In this document: positions 24,901 through 36,900 of the stretch, piece after piece
How the letters are laid out: each line of letters begins with the position of its first letter
Numbering within the stretch: position 1 is the stretch's first letter
From: Burhinus oedicnemus
Lineage: Eukaryota > Chordata > Aves > Charadriiformes > Burhinidae
Length of the DNA: 64,000 nt
NCBI GenBank assembly: GCA_008921705.1
Contig: VFFE01007869.1
Span: 202,470 to 266,469 of the forward strand
Direction of reading: 5' to 3'
Position numbers and translations under genes: made by a program
Notes under the pieces: model-generated
The model's database searches: none
What the model saw: only the letters and a program-made list of their open reading frames with translations
Told to the model about the DNA's origin: nothing

Positions 24901-27900
24901 TGGTGCTCCCACACCCAATGGGTTTTTGCCCCTAAACCTTTTTTGTACCCCACCGGAGGACGGGTACCACCCAACCCAGTTTTGGTACGATGTGCCAGGG
25001 CAGTTCCCCATGGCATGTATTCCCACAGCACAGGCTTGTCCCCATGGCAGTTGTCACCACGGGGACAGTGGTGTTGGGCACAGGGAGCAGCCTGGGCTCT
25101 GGTGACTTGGTGACCTGAAAGATGAGGAAGATTTATTTCAAGGAAGGAAAAGGTCCCGAGGAAGAAAAATGTAAGCAGTAGTGCTGCTGCAGAGTGACTT
25201 GGGTTTTGCTGCTGTTACAGCTCTTAACGGAGGTCGTACATAAAGCGTATCCTGGGTAAATACTGGAGTAGGAAAAATAAGCTGCTCAACAAGCAGGGAA
25301 AATCACATCACTTCGACTCCCGAAGCAAGGATTTCCTTTTGCTTGGGAGAAGGTCTTGGCCTCATTTTCTGCCTTATAACAAAGCAATGGCTTTAAAAAG
25401 GAAACAACGTGATGTTGCAGTTTGTTCCTCCCCAGATTCCTGTGGCAAAGTGTTGGCTCTGACATTGCCTGCGATACCTTCGGGTTAAGGTTTGTTAGCT
25501 TAGAAATGGCCCCTTCTGCAGTCCCACCTGAAATGCTGTAGACAATTTAAAGCAGGTTATTGAAATGGCAGGTGACCCGTACGTGACGTCCCCATGAGGT
25601 GTGCTGAAGACCAGACTTGGGCAGGGGACGGGGGGGGATGGAGCAATGTGGGGGGTGCCATCTTCTGATCAGCTGGAGCATCTGAGGCATGTTCAAACAC
25701 CTCCTGTTCAAAAGCTCTCCCTACAGCATCTCACAGCTCATCCCAAGCCTTCCCCACCTCCAGCACTTTAGATCCTCCCAAAACAGGAGCAGCCAGGCGT
25801 ACTGAGGGGCATTGCTGGGTCCTGCCTCAGCGACAGGTGTGAGGACCAGTGATAACAGCCCAACAGAACAAAAAATAGGCATTTTGCTAAAGAGCTGACT
25901 TTTCCCGCTTTCCCAGGGGCATCAATGTTTTGGGCTTAGCCCGGCAAACCCCCAGATAATGGGCAGTAAAAGCAGAGCAGTATTATGGCTGGGCAAGCTC
26001 TCCTGCCTATGCTTTTCAGGTCTTAAAATAGATTTCCACGACCTGTTGAAATAAAAATCTTTGCTCGCTTGGCGTTTGGCTTGGCACAAGGAAAGCAACA
26101 GTCCCACCTTTTCCAGCTCTGAATTACTTTGGTGGTCACTGGTCCGTACCAGCTGCCCCACGCCGGGGCTTTCCGGGGGCTCCCAGCGCCGTCCTGCCAA
26201 CCTCGGCTGCAGGGTGGGAGAGTGGGAAAAGCAAACCCTCGCCTGCCCGACATCCCAGAGTGAGCTTTTTAAGGCACGTGTGTTACATGCAGACAAGTTG
26301 GTTTTTACCTGCATTGACTTTTGCCTCTGGCCCCGCGGCTTCTCCGCTAACCGGTCTCATGGCTGTGCTGTGCTTCTGCCTGCGAGAAGAGAGCAGAGCC
26401 AGGCCCTGCTCCTCTCCTTTTCTGTTGCTCATGGACACTCACAGATCCAATTTAGTGTTTTTCCTCATTAGTTATGGGAGAGGAGGAGCAAATGTTCATA
26501 GAGGGCTTGAAAAGGGCACCGCAGGGGTAGGCATTGGGTCTGCTAAGGATAAAGTCTTACATATACACACATACACAAAATTATTGTTATTTCTGTGCTC
26601 TGAGCCCTCTCTTTGCTGTTTATTTTCCAGTATGGTATGGGAAGTAGCACCAAAGCCTCTTTCACCCCCTTTGTGGACACCAGAGTGTATCAGACCTCGC
26701 CTACTGATGAAGATGAAGATGAGGATGAAGAGTCATCTGCTACTGGTAGGAGGCAATGGGGCCAGTTTGAGAGGGGAGGGCCTTGTGGAAACCAGGTCGT
26801 GGAGCCTGAATAACCCCACTGAACCTCTTCTACATTTCACTTACTCCTGTGCAAACATTGCCTGTGTCTGCATCCTTCTGCTTTTCAGTTTCCATCCAAC
26901 TTCTTCTCTCCAGCCAGTGAACTGCCACCAGAAAAGTCCAGGAGAAAACAGGGAACAGCAGAAATCCACCCACCCATCTGCCGGGGCAGCTGGGACAAAT
27001 ATTCCTGGCAGAACTGGGAGGTGGTAATCGCTCCAAAAAGCTGGCAGTTGCTCAGAAGTCACTGGAAATGGCTGGATGTGGGCAGGCAGGCAGCGAATAG
27101 CACTGATCAGCTCAGTAGCCAGAGCTGGAGGTCTGGGGACATCACCTGCTGATGGGTTTGGTAGTGGTTCCAACCCATGCAAAAATCCTGATGATCCCTC
27201 TTCAAACTAATGGCTAGTAACATAGTGATGACATCAGCAAATACACCAAGTACTGTCTTCCTATTCCAAAAAAAACCTGACAGTAGAGGTACATACAATT
27301 AATCCATCACACCTCGCTGTTCTGTTGTGTTTCCTTGCAAGCCCTGTTCACCAGCGAGCTGCTCAGACAGGAGCAGGCCAAGCTGAATGAAGCCCGGAAG
27401 ATCTCGGTGGTGAACGTCAACCCCACCAACATCCGTCCGCACAGCGACACCCCAGAGATCCGGAAATACAAGAAGCGTTTCAACTCAGAGATACTCTGTG
27501 CTGCTTTATGGGGTAAGCCCCTTACCACACCGTGACCTTGGCAAAGCTCTCCAGAGCATGTGGCTGGTGAGGAAACGTGAATGTGTCATTGCAGAACTGA
27601 GCCCCTGCCTCTGGTTGTCCCCTTCTCCATCCCAGGGGAGGCTAATGTCCCCGAGTCCCTGCGCTGTAAGAGTGACTTTTTATGTTCATGGGAAGATCAC
27701 AGCCTTGGCTGGGGTCGGTCACTCTCGCAGTGGTAGCAGAGAAGAGCTTGAGGTGTTGTCCTTGGGAGCAGCCGTGGCTCCCAGTGCCCAGTGCCCTCTC
27801 CTCTTCAGGTGTGAATCTGCTGGTGGGCACAGAAAACGGCCTGATGCTGCTGGATCGAAGCGGACAAGGGAAGGTCTACAACCTGATCAACAGACGGCGA

Positions 27901-30900
27901 TTTCAACAGATGGACGTACTCGAGGGTCTTAACGTCCTCGTGACAATATCAGGTACACCTCTCATGCTCTCACCCCATCGTTAACCTTCTTGGCTGTATT
28001 CTGGAGCAGTTCCCTCTCAGACGAAACCTGCCTACCGCTGTCAAAGGGAAGCTTCCAGGGAAGCTGGATTATTGCAGAATCAAAGGTGTTAGATCTGCAA
28101 GAATGCTTCTGAGAGCGATTTGCTCCCATCGCCTGCTGGCTCCGCTTCATCTGCAATGCTCCATCCTCCTTTAGCAGGGAAGGGAAGGTGCAGGATACAG
28201 GCTGATGCCCCAGCAAGGCTTGAGGGGGCAGTGGGAGAAATGTTCCTGGCAGAACTGGGAGGTGGTAGCTTGAGGGGGCAGCACGCTCTGCTTTTGGGCC
28301 TGTTTGGCTCTAGCCAAGGGAGCCATGAACGATGGCTTTAGGGCTCCAGCTCAAACCATGGCTGTGCTCAGGATGCCCCAAGCATCGTGAGGGCCATGGG
28401 CTGGTTACTGTCCCTGGGTTCAGCCAGGAGCTCCAGAGCTCTCAAATCAGGCTCATGGGTGATTTCTTGGGGGGAAAAAAAGAAACAAACAAACAAAAAA
28501 ACAAAACCCAAACAAACCCAACAAACCAAACAAGGCAAAAGCTCTGTAGTCCAGGCTCCCAGGAGAGCACCCAGCACCTTCCCTGCAGAGCGGCCCTGTG
28601 AAGCACAGGGGGTGGTGGAGCCAGGGCAGAGCCTTCTCCTGCTGATGCCTGCCCTGCAAAGTTCACAGAGGGCAGTGAGAGAAATGCCAATTAGGAAAAT
28701 TGCTCGATATCATCCTTCTGTTTACTTTCACGTTGTTCAGAACCCCCCTGGGCTCACTCTGCATTTGCTCCCTCCATTCAGATAGGGCTCTTAAAAAACA
28801 AAAAAAAACAAAACAAAACAAAAAAAAAAAACAAAAACAAAAAATGCTGCTCCCCTGTGGTTTTGGGGATAGAGCTGTAGGAAGAAGGGGTGGAAGATGA
28901 AGACAGGCTGAGAGAGTGGGGATTGTTCAGCCTGGAGAAGAGAAGGCTCCAGGGAGACCTTATAGCCCCTTGCAGTACTTTAAAGGGGGCCTACAGGAAA
29001 GCTGGAGAGGGACTTTTTACAAGGGCATGTAGCAATAGGGTGAGGGGTAACGGCTTCAAACTGAAAGAGGGGAGATTTAGATTAGATCTCAGGAAGAAAT
29101 TTTTCACTCTGAGGGTGGTGAGACACTGGCCCAGGTTGCCCAGAGAAGCTGTGGCTGCCCCATCCCTGGAGGTGTTCAAGGCCAGGTTGGATGGGGCTTT
29201 GGGCAACCTGGTCTAGTGGGAGGTGTCCCTGCCCATGGCAGGGGGGTTGGAATGAGATGATCTTTAAGGTCCCTTCCAACTCAAACCATTCTATGATTCT
29301 AAGATGAATGGGGGTAGCACTCTCCAGGGAGCACCAGCCCCTGAGCCAGCACTGAGGATGAGCCCTGGGGACTTGTTGAAAACCCACGAGCAGAGACAGC
29401 CCCTGGTTTATGGTTTGGGTCCTCTGCCACTAGCCTCGGTGCAAGCTGTGTCCTGTCCCTGTAGCAGGGGCTTTGCAGCAGCAGGGAGGTTTATAGCCAG
29501 ATCACAGCCATCCAAGAAGCGTGCAGAAATTTGGCAGCCCCTCAGCATTGCAGAGCCCAGCACCGGGCTTATCAGCAAATAGCAGTTCCTGTCGCAGACC
29601 GAGGAGCTCGTGTCTCAGCTCCAGGGTGGAATTAATGTTCTATGAAGGAGAAGAGAGGAAAAGAAACAGGTAGTTGAGTGGTTGAGTAAGCCCTGAGCTG
29701 TAAGAGAGCTGGGCGTCACAGCCCTGCTGTTGCCCCACCGTCTCTCCATAAACACTGATCTATAGGTAAAGGAACAAGTCCAGCCGGCGGGAAGTGAGAG
29801 CCCAGATCTTCCAGCATTGGCCTACAGTCTGGGAGATAGAGGTCTGGGCTCTGCTTTCCATACCCTTTTTCCCAAGAAAAAGAAAAAAATGCAACTACTA
29901 AATTACTATTTTGAACTTCATCATAAAACAAACTTTAATTTTACCAACTTTTGAGTGAAAATAAGCACTGAAATCTCGTGATTTCCCGTGCACGCGTGTG
30001 CTGCTCTGAGAGAGACGTTTCCTTTGCCAACAGGAAAGAAGAACAAGCTGCGCGTGTACTATCTCTCCTGGCTGAGAAACAGGATTTTACACAACGACCC
30101 TGAAGTGGAGAAGAAGCAGGGCTGGATCACGGTCGGGGACCTGGAGGGATGCATCCACTACAAAGTCGGTGAGTGGTCTCTCTGGAAAAACATGGCTGAA
30201 GAGATGTCTTCTTGTTCTCTGGTCTTAGGTCTGACCTCACAATTTCTTTTAAAAGGAGGGGTAGCCCATAGCCACAAATATATTTGGTATTCATCTATGT
30301 GTATTAGGTGGAGATGAGTTGTTCAGTCTTGTTGGAAAGAAAGTGAATGTTTTTTTAAAATCAGTTTTATTTTCATTTTAGTGAAATACGAAAGAATCAA
30401 GTTCTTGGTGATTGCCTTAAAGAATGCTGTAGAGATCTACGCTTGGGCTCCTAAACCATATCACAAGTTTATGGCATTTAAGGTATGTTTATCTTTTAAC
30501 CAAAATACGCTTTGTAATTGTATATTGTACTGGACTATGTATATTTCTGTACTATGCAGAGCAGAAAAGCATCTTGCTTATGTAGCTGAGCTCCTTGGAA
30601 TGCTGGGCAGGCATGGGAGACGGGATATATTTTGGCTGAAGAGATGGATTACGTTATTCTGTTTATGGCTAACAATTAATTGTTAATATTAGCTTATGCT
30701 GGCACACTTTACTTGGGAAGTTTGCAGGAAGCTGACCAAACGTACATGAGTAAAATTGAGTTGGGGTTTTTGGTGGGGCTTTTTTTTTGTGGCGGGTTGG
30801 TTTTTTGTTTTTTTAACCTCTGACTAATTTTTCACATATAGTATGAAAACAGGTTGGCATTGTTTTCCGTTTTTATTTTGCAAGATCCTCTCCCCTTCTG

Positions 30901-33900
30901 AAATATGGATTCTCTTTCAAGACAGAAAGTCCAGGAGAATGACCCATTCTTTCTGTCTTTTTCTCTCCCTTTTCATCTACCTCAGTTTCCTTCAGGGAGA
31001 CCTTTCTCCTCTATAACCTGCCAACGGGTATTTTGTACTTAGTACTTTAAAGCACTTTTCATCCTAAGCTCTGTGCAGAGACAAGTCACAAGGGGCAGTG
31101 CCTTCTGGAGACATTCATGCTGAGTAATCTCATTTTGCATCCTTCCAGCACAAATGGGCTTATTAAGTATTAGGTCACATTTGCTTTTTCTGAACAAAAG
31201 CCAGAATAAATGGGCTCAGTGACATGGAGAGCTCAGCAGCATTGAAATAGCCTGGGATCCAGCCTCTGCGGGCTCTGGTGAGGATGCTGGTTAGTGCTCC
31301 CGGTGCTGCTTCTCCAGCCCGGGGGTGCTGAGCATCCTTTCCTTGCCTTGTAGGCAGGGATCTGTTGGCATGGTGGGAAATACCACCCACTGATTTTTCC
31401 CTGTCAGGAGTCAGAGTGGTCCTTGCACAGAGAGCCAGGGGCCCCTTTTCTCTCCCTGGGGGTGTTTTACCCTCCTACTGAAGATCTAAGCCATGGAGAG
31501 ATACTCTGTCCTGGATCGGTCCATGCCAGGGACATGGTCCCAGCCTGCATCCAGCAGGTTAGATTGAACAGGGATAAGTAGGTCTTTGCTAATCTGACTC
31601 ATTTCAGCTGCCCAAACCGGAGTGGTGATTCCTGCCGAGAGGGGAGGTGGGTGGTCACGGCTGCCTGCAGACTTTGGTCTCGCTACCCAGAGCAGCACCG
31701 GCATCGGGGGGTCCCCACATGCTGGCTGAATGTTGCTCGTGTAAAATTGAGCTGTCACCTCCCTTTAGAGACCAAACCCTCAGGCTGGCCTTGGGCTCCT
31801 GGGGGAAAAGAGTTGTACTTGGCAAGGGTGAGCGCTTATCTGCTGGGATGGCTGGAGTGAGTGGGTAATACCCTCTGAGGCATCTGACATAGGAACAGAG
31901 AAACAGGAATATAAATAACCACATATTTAGTAGGAAACACAGTCAAACAAATAAGATTTCAAAACCGTATCAGGCTGCTGCTATGGGGATTTGTTGGTTT
32001 TCTGTGATACTCACTGAAGGGATTATGAAAGTCTTTTGCAGATCTCCAGCACAAGCCGTTGCTCGTGGATCTCACTGTAGAAGAGGGTCAGAGACTCAAG
32101 GTTATCTTTGGATCACACACTGGTTTCCATGTGATTGATGTGGATTCTGGGAACTCTTATGATATCTATATACCATCTCACGTGAGTACACGGGGGAGTG
32201 CTGCTGCATGACTAAAGCAGGTCACCAGCAAGGTTTGGACAGGCCCTTGGCGGCTCAGAAATGGTGACCAGTCAGGTGACATCTTGCCATGAGTATGACA
32301 TTCTCTGGTGCCGTCCTCATTGATACTCGCTTAAAGAGGACTTGGAGGTATCACATACTTGATTATTCGCACAGGCTATTTCTGTCCTTGTGCCCCATCA
32401 GTCAGGTTTAAGATTGCCATGTCCCACAGAAAACAGAATCTGTCTGTACACTGCATGGAGCAGTAATAGAGCTCCCTGTAGCGCAGGATACCATGAAACC
32501 ACGTTCTTGGTTGTTGGACAACACAGACCCACCAAGAGCTGGATGCCCAGTGCACTGCCCCATTGCATGGTGTCCCAGATGTGCTCACCAATACTTGTTC
32601 CTGCTGAGGCAGCACAGTTTGCCCAGGTGAAGGCTGCAGGATTAGGGTAGCCCAAATCTCAGTAAGCCTGCTGCTCAGAATTCCCAAACCTCCTGACAGC
32701 AGGGACTCACCACAGGACCTCTCTCAGGTCCATCAGCTATTCAAGAGAGAACAGTACTACAAAAAATACTGCAGGTGAGGATTTTCTTGTTGGCTCATTT
32801 AAGCTCCATCCATGCTGTTGGCCCAAGCAGCATGAGAAACTGGTCTAGGAGAAACTGTGTCGCTAATCAAATCCAGGAACTGCTGAACCTCCCCTGCAAG
32901 AGCTGGCAAGAAGCGTAGGGAGAAATACTGGAGCAGTTTGGGATGGTTTTGTGTTGTCTTAGCTATGGAAGGGCAGACATGGGTGGAAAGTCACTGTAAC
33001 TGCCCTTGGATCTAGAGCCTGATTGCTAAAAAATGGGAGTATTTTCTCCCTAGGGCTACCTGTAATATTCTGGGTTTATTTGCCTTAATTTGAATAGGAG
33101 ATGGATTCATCAGTCAGCAGTCGCTGATTTGTGTTGCAGCGAAGTGTCAGCCACCAGTCTTGGGGGCGTATATGTTGTGATCTCTCTGTAATTGCTGAAC
33201 CTGTTTATCCTTGACATATCAGACAGCTTTGATGGCAGGGTAAACATGACAGTTTATTCCCCATCAAGCTTATCTCTGAAAGCCAATGCCTGTTTGTTGA
33301 TTCGAGGGAGGGGTTTGTTCTCGGGTTGGTTTGGGGTTTTGCTTTTCTAAGGCTCTGCTCCCTTCCCCCTACCGCTTCTCCCATTCAATGTAATTCTGAC
33401 TTTTAGGGTTTATTTTAACTGCAGATTCAGGGCAATATTACTCCTCACGCCATTGTCATCCTGCCTAAAACAGACGGGATGGAGATGCTTGTGTGCTATG
33501 AGGATGAAGGCGTATATGTGAACACCTACGGACGGATAACTAAAGATGTGGTGCTCCAGTGGGGAGAAATGCCTACTTCCGTGGGTAGGTCAGCCCTTCC
33601 TCTTCACCTGCATAAAATACAAACGACAAGTAAGATGAGGAGTCGAGGATGCTGAGACGGAGTCATTTGGGCTTTTGTTTATCCAAGGAGATTTCTCTCA
33701 ACCAGATAAGAGATGCAGTTGCTAAATTTCTACAGTTTGGTCCTGTGCAATAAGAGCAAGTGACTTCTTGAAGATTAGAGCTCTGGTTCAACTTCAGTGT
33801 AAGATAATATAAGCTGTTGTACTGGTGGGATACTGTGCTGAGTGGAAGAGGGGCTGGGTGCGGAGCTGGGAGCACCTGGGTTGCTCTTCTGGCTGTGCTG

Positions 33901-36900
33901 TTGCTCAGCTCCACAACCCATGCACTGCCCAGCTCCTCGCCCACAGAAATTGGAAGAAGCGATACTTCTTTTTAAATTACTCAGCAATTTCTGGATGAAA
34001 AGTGCTATGTAAAGGCTATTATCCCTGCGGGCACATGCCTGGCCGCCTGTGCCTCCGGCAGTCAGAGCTCTGCCATCGATCTACATAGGCTTTGAATAAC
34101 AGCTGATGAGCGCCTTTTTGCCCGTTGCGTAATATTTAGCTCAACACACGTTGTAACCACACGCTTCCTTTTGACAGCCTACATCCATTCCAATCAAATA
34201 ATGGGCTGGGGAGAGAAAGCTATTGAAATCCGGTCAGTGGAGACGGGACATTTGGACGGAGTATTTATGCACAAGCGAGCTCAAAGGTTAAAGTTTCTAT
34301 GTGAAAGAAATGATAAGGTAAGTCCACTAAAAAGCTTGTATCCATGCTTTAAGCCACAGCCAGCTACTTTTAGACTTTAAGTGTGGTTTGTCTTGAGGTT
34401 AATAATTACAGAGTCTAGTTGGAGGTCTGTGGCAAGTGGTGTTCCCCAGGGGTCAGTACTGCGTCCAGTCCTGTTCAACACATTCATCAGTGACCTGGAT
34501 GAAGGAGTAGAGTGTACCATCAGCAAGTTTGCTGATGACACAAAACTGGGAGGGGTGGCTGACACACCGGAAGGCTGTGCTGCCATTCAGTGTGACCTGG
34601 ACAGGCTGGAGAGTTGGGCAGAGAGAAACCTTATGAAATTCAACAAAGGCAAGTGTAGGGCCCTGCACCTGGGGAGGAATAACCCCATGCACCAGTACAG
34701 GTTAGGGGCTGACCTGCTGGAAAGCAGCCTTGTGGAAAGGGACCTGGGAGTCCTGGTGGACAACAGGATGAGACCATGAGGCAACAATGTGCCCTTGTGG
34801 CCAAGAAGGCCAATGGCATCCTGGGGTGCATCAAGAGGTGTGTGGCAAGCAGGTCACGGGAGGTTATCCTCCCCCTTTACTCTGCCCTGGTGAGGCCACA
34901 CCTGGAGTCCTGTGTCCAGTTCTGGGCTCCCTGGTTCAAGAAGGACAGGGAACTGCTGGAGAGGGTACAGCAGAGGGCTACAAAGATGATTAGGGGGCTG
35001 GAACATCTTTCTTATGAGGAAAGGCTGAGGGACTTGTGTCTTTTTAGTCTGGAGAAGACTCAGACAGGATCTCATCAATGCTTACAAATACTTAAAGGGA
35101 GGGTGCTGGGAGGATGGCACCAGTCTTTTTTCAGTGGTGCCCAGTGACAGGACAAGAGGTAATGGGCACAAACTTGAATATAGGAAGTTCCATCTGAACA
35201 TGAGGAGGAACTTCTTGACTTTGAGGGTGGCAGAGCCCTGGAACAGGCTGCCCAGAGAGGTGGTGGAGTCTTCAACTCTGGAGACATTCCAAACCTGCCT
35301 GGACACCATCCTGTGCAACCTGCTGTAGGTGACCCTGCTGTGGCAGGGGGGTTGGACTAGATGATCTCCAGAGGTCCCTTCCAACCCCAGTGATTCTCTG
35401 ATTAATCTGAAGGTCCTGTTTAATAAGTACTGTTCATAAACCCACTCCCAATTAATTCTCTCCAGTGGATGCAGACCTCAGCCTGTGGTGGGAAGATCTA
35501 CAAGATCTCTTCAACCTCTAGCTGAGATCTGCGTTGACTTGACTTTCTCCCAAGTCTTGCATCTGAGCAGTTACTATTGAGGCTGCCAAGTAAACTCTGC
35601 AAAAGTTGAGAAGGGGTAGCAGTAAGGATGTGTAAGTGACCCTGATTTGAACTCTGGTGTAGAAACATTTTTATGCATTTTTAGATGCATTTTGATGCAT
35701 CATAAACTATTTTCTCTTTGAAGCCCCATCTTTTTCGGTGGACAGCATTGATAAATAAAGCTCTGGAGGGGCACCAGAGTTGCACGGGGAATGTGGCTGT
35801 CATGTAGCTGACCCCTGCCATGGGTGTTGCTGATGGAGCAAGGGGTGCAGGGAACGAGGGAAGGAGAAATTGCTGGAGGAAAAAGACTATTTGCATGGAA
35901 GAGATGGTTGAATGCCGAGGTCTGTTTCTGCTATTGGCATTTCATCGCACAATGTTTCACCAAGATAAATCAGGACCATGCAGCAGGGAGTTCTTTCGTA
36001 ACGAGCACGATGACGAAACACGTGCAGAAACTGATTGCTCTGTCCCCAGAGCAGGGTTTAATAACGTGCAATAAATAAGATTTGAGGGCACAACCAGTTT
36101 ATTGAACAGCGGCTCATTAGTCGAGCATTGCCCTACCTGTTGCATGGAGTTAGGCTGGAGCTTGGCAGAAAAAATGTATCGTAACCTCGCAATTGAGTAT
36201 ATCATGGGAAGCTGCCCAAGAAGCTGAATTTAAGTTGCCCGCATACCCCTCGTTTGCTTTTTTCTAACTTTTGAGTACTTCACTCTGCAGGTTTGGTACT
36301 TTTTTTTTAAAGGGTTGTTCTTCTGGTTTGCTCCTATTGATTTTTCTTTACTTTTCCAAGAAAACTGGAAAAAACCCCACCTCTTTCTTTCTAAAATACT
36401 GGAACCAACTGATCGCTGGTGGGTTTGAAATACTGAATACAGATGTTTCTCTTTCTGGAGAAGTGGTTAACAATTAAAGTCGTGAAGATTGAGCATTTTT
36501 CGTTTTAAAAAGGACAGAGGCTTCAGATTGTTCCCTTTGATATTTGCAAATTATAACTTGTTTTTTAAGACTTCCACTGAGGTCATGTGCTGGTGGATCC
36601 TGACAGAAGCGCAAAAAAAATCGTATTCTTCATACGGAGTCCTGATACGTTTCTGTGCTTTGAGCATACTGAAGGAAGGCAGTTTTCCTGAGCTTTACTT
36701 TCAGGAACAGCTGAAATAGGAGGATTAACTTTTCAGAAGAAAACCATTTCAAAGCGAGGCAGGTATTGACCCAAATGGTTAACGTTTAGCGAGATCCAAA
36801 CCACCAACAGCATTCTTATTAATATTGCATAATAAATGGTGCCGTGGCAGTAAAATGTGATAAACTTGGTATTTTTAAGGCGTTCCAAACCTTGCTCTCT

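Larger units (their letters stand above)
27953..30033 (+). other. TNIK: TNIK intron with duplicated element, A-rich tracts and a CR1 copy
   Basis: The intron contains copy 2 of the 44-bp element (28225-28267), flanked by a 14-bp direct repeat (28218-28231 and 28268-28281). It also has two A/C-rich tracts (28475-28534 and 28793-28844) and a plus-strand CR1 fragment (about 28890-29300). The remainder to 30033 is unique. Confidence 0.8.

Noticed and set aside
26260..27027. 255-codon ORF overlapping a TNIK exon
   Set aside because: It runs through intron sequence in a frame different from the TNIK exon at 26631-26745 and has no family. It is a chance open frame.
30483..32031. Possible U12-type intron because of the odd acceptor
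   Set aside because: The donor is GTATGT, not GTATCC or ATATCC, and the branch site TACTCAC is of U2 type.
34381..35328. Three consecutive ORFs with reverse-transcriptase similarity as a possible gene
   Set aside because: They are fragments of one decayed CR1 LINE with frame breaks, inside the last TNIK intron. It is not a domesticated gene.
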